A DNA stretch of 64,000 nt, taken from the NCBI RefSeq assembly GCF_020283565.1, contig NC_060060.1:44516001-44580000 (forward strand), given 5' to 3'. The notes under the pieces are model-generated. The model saw only the letters and a list, made by a program, of their open reading frames with translations. It was not told where the DNA came from and did no database searches. Source of the DNA: Trifolium pratense. Taxonomy: Eukaryota; Streptophyta; Magnoliopsida; Fabales; Fabaceae. Below, in pieces: positions 1-11,551 of the stretch. Position numbers and translations under genes: made by a program. Position 1 is the stretch's first letter; each line of letters opens with the position of its first letter.

Positions 1-890
1 TTTTAATAAAGTCGACCATAAACCCAAAAATTGGCCGAAAAACCAAAAAAATGAGCCAAAAATCCTAAAATCGGCCTAAACCATAAAATCGGCAAAAAAA
101 CCTAAAATCGACTATCAACGATTAAATCGGCCGAAAAACCAAAAAAATCGGCGGAAAAACCTAAAATCGGTCAAAAACCATAAATCGGTTGAGAAACCTA
201 AAATCGACTATAAACCATAAAATCGGCCGAAAACCATAGAAACCGAAAAATCGACAGAATAACCGAAAAAATTGGCCGAAAAACCTAAAATCGGCCAAAA
301 ACCCTAAAATCGACTGAAAAACCTAAAATCGACCAAAAACACTAAAATCGACTATAAACTCTTAAATCGGCCGAAAACCCAAAAAATCAATCGAATAACC
401 AAAATTCGACCCTAAACCCAAAAAATCGGCCGAAAAACCTAAAATCGGCCAAAAACCCAAAAATCGACTATAAACCCTAAAATCGACCGAAAAACGAAAA
501 ATCAACCGAAAAACCCAAAAATCGAATATAAACCCAAATATAGGCCGAAAAATGGGTTTATAGTCGATTTTTGGGTTTTCGGTCGATTTTAGGTTTTTCG
601 GCCGATATTGGTGTTTATAGCCGATTTTCAGGATTTTGGGCCGATTTTAGGTTTTCGGCCAAGTTTTTTGGGTTTAGGGACGATTGTAGATTTTTCGGCC
701 GATTTTTTTGATGTCGGCCGATTTTCGGTTTTCGGTCGATTTTTGGTTTTTCTGCCGATTTTTTGGGTTTTCGGCCGATTTTAGGGTTTATAGTCGATTT
801 TTGGGCTTTTGGCCGATTTTAGGTTTTTTCTGCCGATTTTTTGGATTTTCGACCGATTTAGTGTTTTTCGGCTAATTTTAGGTTTTACAA
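1..890. repeat. Satellite-like array that inverts at about 546
   Basis: Bases 1 to about 545 are degenerate tandem units of roughly 20-30 bp built on TAAAATCGGCCGAAAAACC. From about 546 to 890 the same unit runs in the opposite sense, with GGTTTTTCGGTCGATTTTAG-type units. The whole is therefore a large imperfect inverted repeat that could fold or be transcribed into a hairpin. The array probably continues left of the window. Some units contain an AAACCCTAAA-like string resembling the plant telomere repeat, but there is no true telomere array. Confidence 0.85.
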
Positions 891-1405
891 TCAATTAGTA
901 ATTTTTAAAAGTTTATAAGAATGAATTTCAAATTCTTTGGTTTTAGATGTCATTTTGAAATTCTCAATAACATATCAAATGATTTTAAATTTTTATAAAA
1001 TTGAACATGGATGATCTAAATGATATAAGCTTTAATCCAACGGTGGATTTTGTATAATTTGATCCCTCCCCATTTTCAATTTACTTTAACTTACTTTTAG
1101 CCGAAATCAATTATCAAAACCAATTCTAGTAACCGTCAAACCAAACGGAGGTTTGTTGATTAATTATCTACTATATAAGAAAATAAGATACTAATGAAAT
1201 TCTCAATTTGCCCCTTTTTCATGTTTTGACACATAATCAATTCAGGGTTATTTTTTGTCTTTATCAAAAAAGGTTAGTAGAAAAATCCTAAAAAAATTTC
1301 TTAGTATGATTCGAACCCTTAACCATTTAGTTACACTTCTTATTACATTTACCATTAAGCCATATGAATTGATTTGTTATATTTTTGGAACCAGCATATA
1401 ATCAA

Positions 1406-1970
1406 GGGTAAATAGTGTTATACCCCCCTGCAAAATAGGCAAGTTTTGCGTTACCCCCTGCAAAATATTTTTTTGAGATTACCCCCCTACAATGTCAAGA
1501 TTCTTTGCGTTACCCCCTTGGCTTAACAAGTGGGCATATGACATGGAAAAATCTTGACGTGGCATGACACGTGGAAATTAATTTATTTTTTATTTATTTT
1601 TAATTGCCAACTCATTAATTAATGTGGGTTTTTAATTAAAAAAATGAAAAAAAAACTTAAAAGTTGTTATATTTTTATGAACTTACTTAAAAAAAAGTTT
1701 TGTTTTTTTTTTTTTTGACTAAAAGTTGTTATTATATATATAAAAAAAAATTCTTATATATATATATATATATAATAACTAATAATATAGTAACAAAAAA
1801 AAAACGAAGATGAAAAAAAACTAATAATAATAATAGTAAAAAAAAAACTAATAATAATAATAATAACTAATATTATTATTAGTTAAAATATGTGATTGCA
1901 GTTTTTTTTTTGGTTATATTAGTTAAAATATGTGATTGCAGTTTTTTTTTTTGTTACTCTATTATTATTA

Positions 1971-2022
<52 letters not shown>

Positions 2023-2457
2023 GTTTTTTGGTTACTATTATTATTATTAGTTTTTTTTCATCTTCATTTTTTTTTTGTTACTCTATTATTAGTTATTATA
2101 TATATATATAAGAATTTTTTTATATATATAATAACAACTTTTAGTCAAAAAAAAAAAAAACAAAACTTTCTTTTAAGTAAGTTCATAAAAATATAAAAAA
2201 ATTTAAGTTTTTTTTTCATTTTTTTAATTAAAAACCCACATTAATTAATGAGTTGACAATTAAAAATAAATAAAAAATAAATTAATTTCCACGTGTCATG
2301 CCACGTCAAGATTCTTTCCATGTCATATGTCCACTTGTTAAGTCAGGGGGTAACGCAAAGAATCTTGACATTGCAGGGGGGTAATCTCAAAAAAATATTT
2401 TGCAGGGGGTAACGCAAAACTCGTCTATTTTGCAGGGGGGTATAATACTATTTACCC
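1406..2457. mobile_element. Foldback MULE-type MITE nested in the Helitron
   Basis: The two arms are long inverted repeats that begin GGGTAAATAGTGTTATAC and end with the near-complement ATACTATTTACCC. The perfect 9-bp direct repeat TATAATCAA flanks the element (1397-1405 and 2458-2466). The sister repeat units near 2850 and 3080 show the unoccupied site with one TATAATCAA. A 9-bp TSD with long TIRs fits Mutator-like elements. The centre is AT-rich with (TTA)n stretches and no coding capacity. A transcript would fold into a hairpin of about 400-500 bp. Confidence 0.88.
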
Positions 2458-2500
2458 TATAATCAATATGAGTTAAATGGCCAATTATAACCACAAAACT

Positions 2501-3235
2501 TCTACTATATCTACTATATAAGAAAAGAAGATACTAATGAAATTCCCAATTTGCCCCTTTTTCATTTTTTGACACGTAATCAATTCAGGGTTATTTTTTG
2601 TCTTTATCAAGAAATCTACTATCTACTATATAAGAAAAGAAGATACTAATGAAATTCTCAATTTGCCCCTTTTTCATTTTTTGACACGTAATCAATTCAG
2701 GGTTATTTTTTGTCTTTATCAAAAAAGGTTAGTAGAAAAATGCTAAAAAAAATTCTTAGTATGATTCGAACCCTTAACCATTTAGTTACACTTCTTATTA
2801 CATTTACCATTAAGCCATATGAATTGATTTGTTATATTTTTGGAACCAACATATAATCAATATGAGTTAAATGACCAATTGTAACCACAAAACTCCACTT
2901 TATTTGTTACTTCTTCCACAATTTTTTTCTTTTTATCTAAAAATCCAATTTTTTGTATGTAACCCAAATTCAAATACCTCACTTTATACAAATTCAATTT
3001 TTTTAGTTTTTAGTTACACTTCTTATTACATTTACCACTAAGCCATATGAATTAATTTGTTATATTTTTGGAACCAACATATAATCAATATGAGTTAAAT
3101 GACCAATTGTAACCACAAAACTCCACTTTATTTGTTACTTCTTCCACAATTTTTTTCATTTTATCTAAAAATCCAATTTTTTGTATGTAACCCAAATTCA
3201 AATACCTCACTTTAAACAAATTCAATTTTTTAGTA
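2501..3235 (+). repeat. Tandem copies of the Helitron 5' segment
   Basis: The Helitron 5' terminus recurs at about 2510 and again at about 2622, so three 5' ends lie in series with 1167. Downstream, a stretch of about 225 bp starting TAGTTACACTTCTTATTAC is repeated (about 2783-3000 and 3010-3232). Each full unit includes a tRNA-like pair on the minus strand: a box A-like TGGCTTAATGG and a box B-like GGTTCGAATC. This suggests an old SINE inside the repeated unit. Confidence 0.75.
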
Positions 3236-4056
3236 AATAAAAATCAATTATTAACTGGGCATCGATATATCCTATACATATTTATTAACTGGGCATCGAT
3301 CATCTGCCTCATTTTTGTTAATATAGGTAGATTACATTTTTTTTTTCTTTTTACCTATAAATCCAATTTTTTGTATGTAACCCAAATTAAATTACATCAC
3401 TTTATTTTTATTTATTTTTTAATCTAAATTACCTCTTCTCCCACATTTTTTTTCTTTTTATCTACAAATCCATTTTTTTAATTACCTAAAAAAATAAAAT
3501 ATTAATGCTATATTTGTCTACACATATATTTTTTTTAATCTTACTTAAAACAAAAATAGTTGTCCTTTTATTTTATGTTTCCATTTTTTTATTTTTTAAA
3601 AAGTTTTATATGAAAAATTTTCATCAATAAGCCAGCAATACTAACTACCTAAAAAGAATAAAATATTAATGTTATATTTTTCCGTTTATTTTATATTTGT
3701 CTACACATATTTTTTTGATTTTTTTTAATATCAACTTTATTTATGGACTTCCAGCCAATATTCAATTAAGTTAATTTTTAATTCAACTAAATATATTTAA
3801 GAACAAAACTTATAAACAATTCCATAGAAACAGTTTTTTTTTTTGTACAACCATAGAAATGGTTTTTATTGTGACCAATTGAAACATGACACATGGATTA
3901 ATTTATTCCATATCACTAATTTCAATTTTAATAAAATTCATTTTGTCAATTCGAATTTCGTCGAGCAAGTGGAAGAGAAGAGTAAAGCGATGGAGATCAC
4001 CACTACTCTTTCCTTCAATTCATCCGTTCCTTTTTCACCTTCTCAACTTATGGCTT

Positions 4057-4062
<6 letters not shown>

Positions 4063-4146
<84 letters not shown>
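4063..4146. repeat. (AT)n microsatellite
   Basis: A perfect run of about 42 AT dinucleotides lies in the interior of the Helitron. It is likely length-polymorphic and useful as a marker. The reading frame across it, a repeated Ile-Tyr run, is an artefact. Confidence 0.97.
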
Positions 4147-4149
<3 letters not shown>

Positions 4150-4869
4150 TCAATGGGAGGACTCAAACGATTTCAGTTTGTTGGCCTTTCATCAAAGTCT
4201 CTCCATGGTTAGGGGTTATTGTCATGTTTATACTGTTGTTGTTGTTGTTGTTGATTTCACTTTCAATGATACAATAAATGTTGATAACAACGGTGGAAAT
4301 TAAAAACCTAGTTTCACTTTTAGATTTTTAGATAATGGTGAACTGACTGAGTTTAATAAATTATTAATGACGAATAAATTAATTCAGGTGTCGCATTTTA
4401 ATTGGTGAACAATATCAACAGTACTTATGGAACTGTTTCTAAGTTTTGTCCTATATTTAATTAATTTAATATGAGAATATGGTGGGAGAAAAATGGAACC
4501 GTTTCTAAGTTTTGTTTTATATTTAATTAATTTAATATCAAAATATGGTGGGAAAAATTGAAAAACTCCCGAAAAAATGTTGACACTAAAACAATAAGAA
4601 TTCTCAGTCATCTCGAGGGGATTGGTCTCTGCAGGGTTGTGCGGATGATACTTTTAGTTTTTTTTAAAAAAGAATTAAATACAAAGTTAAAAAATAAATG
4701 ACTTTTTTTTCGAAGTTTTTTTTTGGAAGATATTTTGTTGTTGATATAAGGACTAATTAATTTTTTGAGAAATAAATTACCTTTTATTTTACCATAACAA
4801 AAAATTCACTTGTCATCAATACATTGATCATTCTTTTGAAATAGATTGACCAATACATTATGCAAAATT

Positions 4870-6000
4870 TATATTTAGTCTCACGGAACTTGTGTTTTAC
4901 TAATATATTATGTTGTCTATTTTTTTTTTAATAATTTACAGGTTATATTCATATTAATATGGGAGCATAATTTTTTGGTTATATCTACGGGCCTTATATT
5001 TTTACTCATATATTAATAAAGTTGTATATATTTTTATTAATTTTACGAGTTATACTCATATATTAATATGAGGACATCATCTTTTGTGTGAATTCTGAGG
5101 GACCTGTGTTTTTCTTCTTATTAATAAGGTTTCTTGTTCTTTAATAATTTATGTAGCACATATATTTATACTCATATATTAATATCAGGACCTTTTTTGT
5201 TTTTAATTTCTACAAGATTTATATTTTTAATCATATTTTAATAAAATTGTTTAATTTTTTATAATTTTACGGGTTATAGTAGATCATATATTAATACAGG
5301 GACCTAATTATTTTGTTGATTTTTACGAGACCTGTGTTTTTTATTAATATATTAATAAGGTTGTCAATTCTTTCATAATTTCTACATGACATATATTTAT
5401 ACTCATATATTAATTAACACAAAAATAGAATCTTTTGTGTGATTTCTGCAGGGGTGTATGCTTTTACTCTTATTAATAAAGTTTCCAGTTTATTAATATT
5501 TTTTGTGAGATATATATTTATACTCATATGTTAATACAACGACCTAATGTTTTGTATAATTTTTGTGGGACCTATGTTTTTTACTCATATTAATAAGCTT
5601 GCACGTTCTTTTATAATATATGTGGAACCTATATTTATACTCATATATTGACATCAAAACTTATTTTTTATGTTGTCTATTTTTTTTTTACAATTTTATG
5701 GGTTATACTCATATTTAATATTTAATACGGTGACCTAATTATTTTGATAATTTTTGTGAGACCTATATTTTCACTAACATATTAATAAGGTTGCCTATTT
5801 TCTAATAATTTATACGGGACTATATTTATACTCATATATTGAATACACAGACATAAGTTTTGGATATTTTTACAAGACGATGTTTTTACTAATATATTAA
5901 TAAGGTAGTCTATTTTTTTTCATGATTTCTCCATTATCTATATTTATATATATTTTTTTTAAAAAAAAATTATATTTATACTAATACAGGTATCTAAGAT
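4870..6000. repeat. Degenerate tandem array in the Helitron 3' half
   Basis: About ten imperfect units of 110-130 bp share the phrases TTATACTCATATATTAATA, GGGACCTGTGTTTTTACT and ATATTAATAAGGTTG. The units are strongly diverged and AT-rich, with no coding signal. Tandem arrays near the 3' end are common in plant Helitrons. Confidence 0.65.
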
Positions 6001-6302
6001 TTTTTTGTGATGGTTTTACCATTGTTCTTTTTCTATTTTTTTTTTTACCAAATATTATATCCTTTCTGATTTTTTTTTATCTTTTGAATTACTTTCCAAT
6101 AAATTATTATTTCATGTTACCACGTGAGGAGCGGCAATGCCGCGACTCCCGTGCGGACGCACGGGTGTCCAGCTAGTTGCAACATAAAGCTCAATCACAC
6201 CCACCCCCTAGTGATTTTCTTCTTATCCAAAACTAAGTTGCAGCAACCAACCGCACACAGTTGCAGCATCTCATATTCTTCTTCTTCTCAACGGCCGTTA
6301 GA

Positions 6303-7847
6303 ATGTCATTTTCAGTGTTAAGTTGTTACGGTGTCAGCGGTGCTATCTCTCTTTCTCCTTCCAACAATTTCTGTCTTCCAATTCCCAATTTCAATTGTCC
6401 CCGATTTTACTCTCAACCTCATTCCAATTCCCAATTACGTCACAATCTTGTCAACCCTACACCATCATCCGTCTTCGAACTCGGTAAGATGTTAACTTCC
6501 CTTGTTAGAAACAAGCAGTTTCACACTGCTATTTCACTCTCTCATCAAATGGAGCTCAATGGAATTCAACCTAACTTTGTTACTTTGAACATCTTACTCA
6601 ATTGTTTCTGCCGCATTAGTCAACTCAATTTTGCATTTTCTGTATTGGCTAAGATTATTAAACTAGGTTATCAGCCTAATACAATAACAATGGCTACACT
6701 TATGAAAGGCATGTGTCTTAGTGGTCAGGTTATTAAAGCTTTGGATTTTCATGACGATGTTATATCAAAGGGATTTCAGCTTGATCAAATTAGTTATGGA
6801 ATCTTGATTGATGGCTTATGTAAAAATGGAGAAACAAAAGCTGCCCTACAGTTGCTTAGAAAGATTGAAGCGTTAATGGTTAAACCAAACGTGGTAATGT
6901 ACAACACAGTCATTCATAGTCTTTGCAAAGATAAACTCGTGAGTGATGCCTTTCATTTATATTCTGAAATGATTGTCAATAATATTTATCCTGATGTTGT
7001 CACTTGCAATACTTTAATATATGGCCTTTGCATTGTGTGTCAATTCAAAGAAGCTGTTGGTTTGTTAAATGAAATGTTGTTGAAAAACATCAGCCCAAAT
7101 GTTCTTACTTTTACTACACTGATTGATGGTTTATCTAAGGAAGGAGAGGTGAGAAAAGCTAAAAATGTCTTAGCTGTTATGATAAAACAAGGTGTGAAAC
7201 CAGATGTTGTTACTTATAATTCTTTAATGGACGGGTATTTCTTGGTTAAAGAAGTGAACATGGCCAAATATGTATTCAACACTATTGCTCAAACGGAAGT
7301 TAAACCAGATGTTTGTACTTACACAGTCATGATTAATGGGTTATGCAAGAATAAAATGGTGGATGAAGCCATGTATCTCTTGAAAGAAATGTATTTAAAA
7401 AACATCTCTCCTGATACTATAACATACAGTTCGCTTATTGATGGGCTTTGCAAATCGGGGAGAATCTCTGATGTTTGGTATCTTCTTGATGAGATGCATG
7501 ATAGAGGCCATCCTGCTAATGTGATCACTTACACTTCTATATTGGATGCATTGTGCAAAAACCATCAGTTTGACAAGGCAATTGAATTATTGGCGAAGAT
7601 CAAAGACCAACGAATTCAGCTAAATATGCATACATACACTATACTTGTCAATGGACTATGCAAAAATGGAAGACTTAAGGATGCACTAGTAGTTTATCAG
7701 GATCTTTTGATTAAAGGCTACCATTTAGATGTGACGATGTATACTGTTATGATTAACGGGCTTTGTAAAGAGGGATTGATTGATGAAGCATTGTCCTTGT
7801 CAAATTTTATATTGGACCTAACTCATCCTCACAAAACCGACTTGTAA
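6303..7847 (+). CDS. PPR copy A, P-class, restorer-of-fertility-like, C-terminus replaced by a TRIM insertion
   Basis: This reads as 514 residues from the ATG at 6303; an upstream in-frame TTG is not a plausible plant start. The N-terminus is rich in Ser, Phe and Arg without acidic residues, like a mitochondrial presequence. About 12 full 35-residue P-type PPR motifs follow, each ending in a PN/PD or LN/LD pair. Proteins of this type bind organelle RNA, one base per motif, through residues 5 and 35. The frame is intact until a TRIM retroelement inserts at 7798. The last 16 residues come from that element, and the final two motifs are stranded at 8231-8370. Compared with copy B it also lacks 17 residues after the presequence. 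It may be expressed as a shortened protein or be a young pseudogene. PPR identity is certain; the RF-like grouping is inferred from the motif style and clustering. Confidence 0.85.
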   Translation: MSFSVLSCYGVSGAISLSPSNNFCLPIPNFNCPRFYSQPHSNSQLRHNLVNPTPSSVFELGKMLTSLVRNKQFHTAISLSHQMELNGIQPNFVTLNILLNCFCRISQLNFAFSVLAKIIKLGYQPNTITMATLMKGMCLSGQVIKALDFHDDVISKGFQLDQISYGILIDGLCKNGETKAALQLLRKIEALMVKPNVVMYNTVIHSLCKDKLVSDAFHLYSEMIVNNIYPDVVTCNTLIYGLCIVCQFKEAVGLLNEMLLKNISPNVLTFTTLIDGLSKEGEVRKAKNVLAVMIKQGVKPDVVTYNSLMDGYFLVKEVNMAKYVFNTIAQTEVKPDVCTYTVMINGLCKNKMVDEAMYLLKEMYLKNISPDTITYSSLIDGLCKSGRISDVWYLLDEMHDRGHPANVITYTSILDALCKNHQFDKAIELLAKIKDQRIQLNMHTYTILVNGLCKNGRLKDALVVYQDLLIKGYHLDVTMYTVMINGLCKEGLIDEALSLSNFILDLTHPHKTDL

Positions 7848-8225
7848 GGTGAGGACTGTCACTTGCTTATAAACACTACACAGGCCATATCTCTTAGCAA
7901 TGTGGGACTAAATCCACCCCTTCACACCCAACACAATGAAGGTGTTGGAGGCTGCAATGAAGGCAACTCAAATGCCGCAATTAGACAGATGGGGGCGGAC
8001 CGCAATGAAGGCAGAATATCCAACACACCCCCTCACGCTTCAGGCCCGGCCTGAAGCGTGGACGATGCGGGAAACCCAACAATAGATCTAGGATAGGCTC
8101 TGATACCATGTCAGAATTTTAGAGGCCTATACTCAACCACAAAAGCTAGCTTGAGAGTTGAGGTTTGCACTACACTTATAAAGGTTATCTTTGCCATATC
8201 TCTAGTCAATGTGGGACTTCTAACA
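7798..8225 (-). mobile_element. TRIM-type LTR retroelement inside PPR copy A
   Basis: The insertion is 428 bp. It starts TGTC and ends AACA on the plus strand and is flanked by the perfect 5-bp duplication GTCCT (7793-7797 and 8226-8230). Removing it restores the copy B reading frame. On the minus strand an LTR starting TGTTAGAAGTCCCACATTG is followed by TGGTATCAGAGCC, the initiator-Met tRNA primer site typical of Copia and TRIM elements. The far end repeats the LTR phrase CCCACATTG-(AC)TA-AGAGATATGG. No protein is encoded. Confidence 0.88.
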
Positions 8226-8230
8226 GTCCT

Positions 8231-8370
8231 TAATGTCAAAAATGGAAGATAATGGTTGCACCCCTGACGGCATAACTTACACAACTCTTATTGATGCTTT
8301 GTTCAAAAATGGAAAGAATGAGAAGGCGATGAAACTTTATCGTGAAATGATTGCTAGAGGTCTTTTATAA
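8231..8370 (+). pseudogene. Severed 3' end of PPR copy A
   Basis: This is the displaced continuation of copy A. It begins TTAATGTCAAAAATGGAAG, encodes the last one and a half PPR motifs, and ends at the TAA at 8368, matching the end of copy B at 16251 almost base for base. Without its own start it is not expected to be translated. Confidence 0.9.
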
Positions 8371-8717
8371 GAGTCGAACTAGGTGAGATGCTTGCAAGCT
8401 ACAATTTGTTATTTTGAATTAGAAAACGACCATCTAATTTTTATTTCTTTTCATATTTATAAAAGATGGTTGGTGCAATTGACTCACTATTACATTTTTT
8501 TTCAATTTTAATTAAAAGTTATACTTTGGTAATTTCATTATGATATTTGTTACGGCAATTGTGTTTCACTTTTTTCATTCTTTAATAACTATCCTTTACT
8601 TCCTAATTTTTTATGAATTTGCATCATATTTTTCTAGGATTTTTTTCACTCACTGTCATTGTTAGTGTTCAATTTATATTTTTCAATGATTTATATTTAT
8701 GAATCTGCATCATAAAG
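8371..8717. other. PPR-LRR spacer shared by both duplicated blocks
   Basis: AT-rich non-coding sequence, nearly the same as 16252-16610. Its main value is to show that the PPR gene and the LRR fragment were duplicated together as one block. No further signal is seen. Confidence 0.7.
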
Positions 8718-9660
8718 GGTATGCCCAAGCTTGCATTGCCATACCTTCCATATGTTGAGATTATTTATGCTAGTGGGGAAACTGTTGATGATGGTGCATC
8801 TTTCCTGCCGGAAATTGCCGCCAGTATGTATAATCTCAAGATACTTTCCATCAAATTTTTTCATGAACTCAAGATACTACCAAATGAACTCAACACTCTC
8901 AGTTCCATACAAGAACTACACATTTCATGTTGTTAAAAGCTTGAGTGTGTACTGCAAGGTTTGAGTTCTCTTTGAATTTTGAGCTTTGAATGTTGCAGTA
9001 GCTTAAAATCCTGGCTCCAACGTCCAACAAACCTGACTTGTCTTGAGAGAATTGAAATTGCTATTTGTCCCGATCTCATTTTACCAGCTACTATGAACAT
9101 GCTAACTTCCCTTTGTCAAGTGAGAATCTATGACGAAGATAAAAATGGAACGTTACCAAATTTCTTAGAAGGTATTCCCTCGCTGCAAAATTTATATTTG
9201 TCAAGTTTTCCTTCTCTTGTAACCTTGCCAGGCTGGTTGGAGACCATGACTTCTCTTCAAACATTAGAAATCAATTGGCGTCCAAAATTAACCGCATTAC
9301 CAGCTAGCTTTAAAGAACTCATAACCTTGCATCAATTACGTATTTATGACTGTCCTATGTTGGTGAACCAATGCAAGAAAGAAACAGGGCAAAAATGGCA
9401 TAAGATAGATCATGTTCCAAAATTTAAATTGGAACTTGTTGAACTTGAACCGTCATTTTATGGTAATTTAATGAATAGTTTTCTTTTCTTACTATATCTC
9501 TAGTTTTATCATCAAATTTATGGTGTTTTTAACATATTGAACTTTGTGTGCAGAGAAAACGATGTCATTATGGAAGAAGTCGAAGCAATTTCTGCGTCGC
9601 CATCAGGACTATTACCATTCAGAGGATGAATCGGACAATATAATTGATGATGACCTGTGA
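8718..9660 (+). pseudogene. CC-NBS-LRR C-terminal fragment, copy A
   Basis: The translation reads as the last leucine-rich repeats of an RGA-type disease-resistance protein: GMPKLALPYLP, then LPNELNTLSSIQELHISCC, then TSLQTLEINWRPKLTALPASF. The family-typical tail follows, a Cys-Pro-Met-Leu segment with basic KETGQKWHKIDHVP. A last small exon (about 9553-9660) is open, ends in an acidic DDDL and is preceded by a consensus acceptor. Two stops break the frame, where Tyr (8934) and Arg (about 8974) would be expected, and four codons are missing relative to copy B. No NB-ARC or coiled-coil part exists in the window, so it was truncated before or during duplication. Confidence 0.85.
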
Positions 9661-11049
9661 GTATATTATTCAAATCATTGTTGTAGAGTGTGTTTGGGTG
9701 CCAAGTGCATATTCATTTTCTCACATTCAGAAGCATATTGTACCGTGTGTTAACCGGTGAAAGAATTGTTTGATAAAGGAATGCTACTTTTGTTGGTGTC
9801 TAATTAAAATTCATAAGGAATAGAAATTTCAGAGCACTTATGTTCCTGTCCAAGCTTGTTAAAATCGCGAGTTAAGTCAGAATCGTATTCCACAAGTCTA
9901 TGTATCAATTTTATGTTGACTGCTGTAAACTAGAATTTCAACAAATTTGTAAATGAAATCGAGTTGACAAAGCATTTTAGGATTTATTCTCATTTTTCAA
10001 ATTTGGTTCTTTTTAGCATTTCATCTCAGTTTTCAAATTGTAAATGAGATACACTGTTAAATCAAGATATACAAGGAGAAATTCATCTACAATGAACACT
10101 TTAAAGTGCCTGGAATATGTTGTGGTGATTATGTAGGAAATGCATACCCATGCTGACAAGTTTGACACTGAAACAGAATGTAGGGATGAAATCAATGATC
10201 AAATTATGATGCAATAATTTAATTTCCAAAATGAAGGGAAATGCATAGCCCATGTTTTCTTTTAAAGCTTATTATCTTCTTCCTATATCACTTTCTTATT
10301 TTTTAGTCAATTAATATGTGTTTTTTTCCTTCAATTTATTGCATTAGTGGAAAAGGTACTTGTATGACTTCTAATGAGGAGGAAGTCAATGAAGAAAATG
10401 ATAAATGTGATGATAGTTTAGAAGCAAATATTGTTCATGTAGCCTTCGATGCCATCTCTTATTTTCGTCCAATCATTTTTTTATTTTTCATTACATATTT
10501 TATTTGGATATGTACAGGTACATCCGTTAAGGTGGATAATTCTAATAGGTTCACAAATAGTATTTATTAATTTTTTATATTAAACACTTTTTTTCAAGCA
10601 AAAAGAGAAAACTTAGTTGATATAAATTAAGAAGGTATCGAACTAGGTATCATCCGGTAACATCAATTACTTCGTAACAAAAAGGAATTTGCGCAAGGAT
10701 CTATATTAAACATTTATTGTGGACATATCGGAATTATCCAACTCAGCGCAGTGTATGGTTTATATCCAAATAAGATGTGTACTTAAGTGTTCAATTGTTT
10801 TTTTTTTAATTTTATATGGTTTAGGTGTGGCTACTTTGATGTTCTAGCTGTTTTCACATGCAATCATTTTTTAGGAACACTCTTTTGAAATAAATTAAAT
10901 AAGTTCAAATTTTGTAAAGAAGAAAAAACGGGTTTATAAAAAAAAAACCGCTATAAATATTCCGGAAAAAGCTAACTTATTTTTAGTAAATTTTATTTCA
11001 GAGATTTGAACTGATGAGGATTATCCATCTTAGTGGTTGGGAAAAATTC
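9661..11049. other. Intergenic, no gene recognised
   Basis: Only short frames occur here. One of 84 codons near 10316 has a run of acidic residues but no homology that I recognise. The stretch is AT-rich and moderately unique-looking, with no repeat ends found. Confidence 0.5.
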
Positions 11050-11551
11050 TCAAGCTAGGTTATCAGCCTGATACAATAACAATGACTACACTTATGAAAG
11101 GCATGTGTCTTCAGTTGGAACCTTGATCAACAGCTAGGTTAAAGAAGCATTGGATTTTCATGACGATGTTATATCAAAGGGGGATTTCTGCTTGATCAAA
11201 TTAGTTATGGAACCTTGATCAACAGCTGCCCTTCAGTTGCTTAGAAGGATTGAAGCATTAATGGTTGAACCAAACTTGGTATGGTAATGTACGGTACAGT
11301 CATTCATAGTCTTTGCAAGGATAATCTTGTGAGTGATGCCTTGCATTAATGGTTTCTAGCTACAATGTCATGATTAATGGATTATGCAAGAATAAAATGG
11401 TGGATGAAGTCGTGAATCTCTTAAAAAAATGTAATTAAAAAACATGTCTCCTAATACTATAACATGTACAATTCACTTATTGTTGTGCTTTGCAAACCGG
11501 GGAGAATCTCTGCGTTTGGGATCTTCTTGATAAGATGCATGATTGATAGAG

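Larger units (their letters stand above)
1167..6176 (+). mobile_element. Non-autonomous Helitron, 5,010 bp
   Basis: The 5' end is TCTACTATATAAGAAAA, preceded by A at 1166. The 3' end is CTAG (6173-6176), followed by T. An 8-bp GC-rich stem (6148-6155 with 6158-6165) lies 7 bases before the CTAG. A, TC, hairpin, CTRR and T are the Helitron hallmarks, and there is no TSD. The duplicated block around PPR copy B supplies the empty site: joining 1166 to 6177 gives GATTAATTATTGCAAC, which is present uninterrupted at 14423-14438. No Rep/helicase reading frame is visible, so it depends on another element. Inside are repeated 5' ends, a nested MULE-type foldback element, an (AT)n tract and a degenerate tandem array. 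Confidence 0.93.

Noticed and set aside
1..545. Interstitial telomere repeats (AAACCCTAAA-like strings)
   Set aside because: The strings are embedded in a different 20-30 bp unit and never occur as a run of TTTAGGG.
3886..4212. 108-codon frame with Ile-Tyr repeats
   Set aside because: It is a read-through of the (AT)n microsatellite.
10316..10570. 84-codon frame with an acidic patch and a hydrophobic stretch
   Set aside because: No homologue recognised, no promoter or splice context, and composition like the surrounding DNA.
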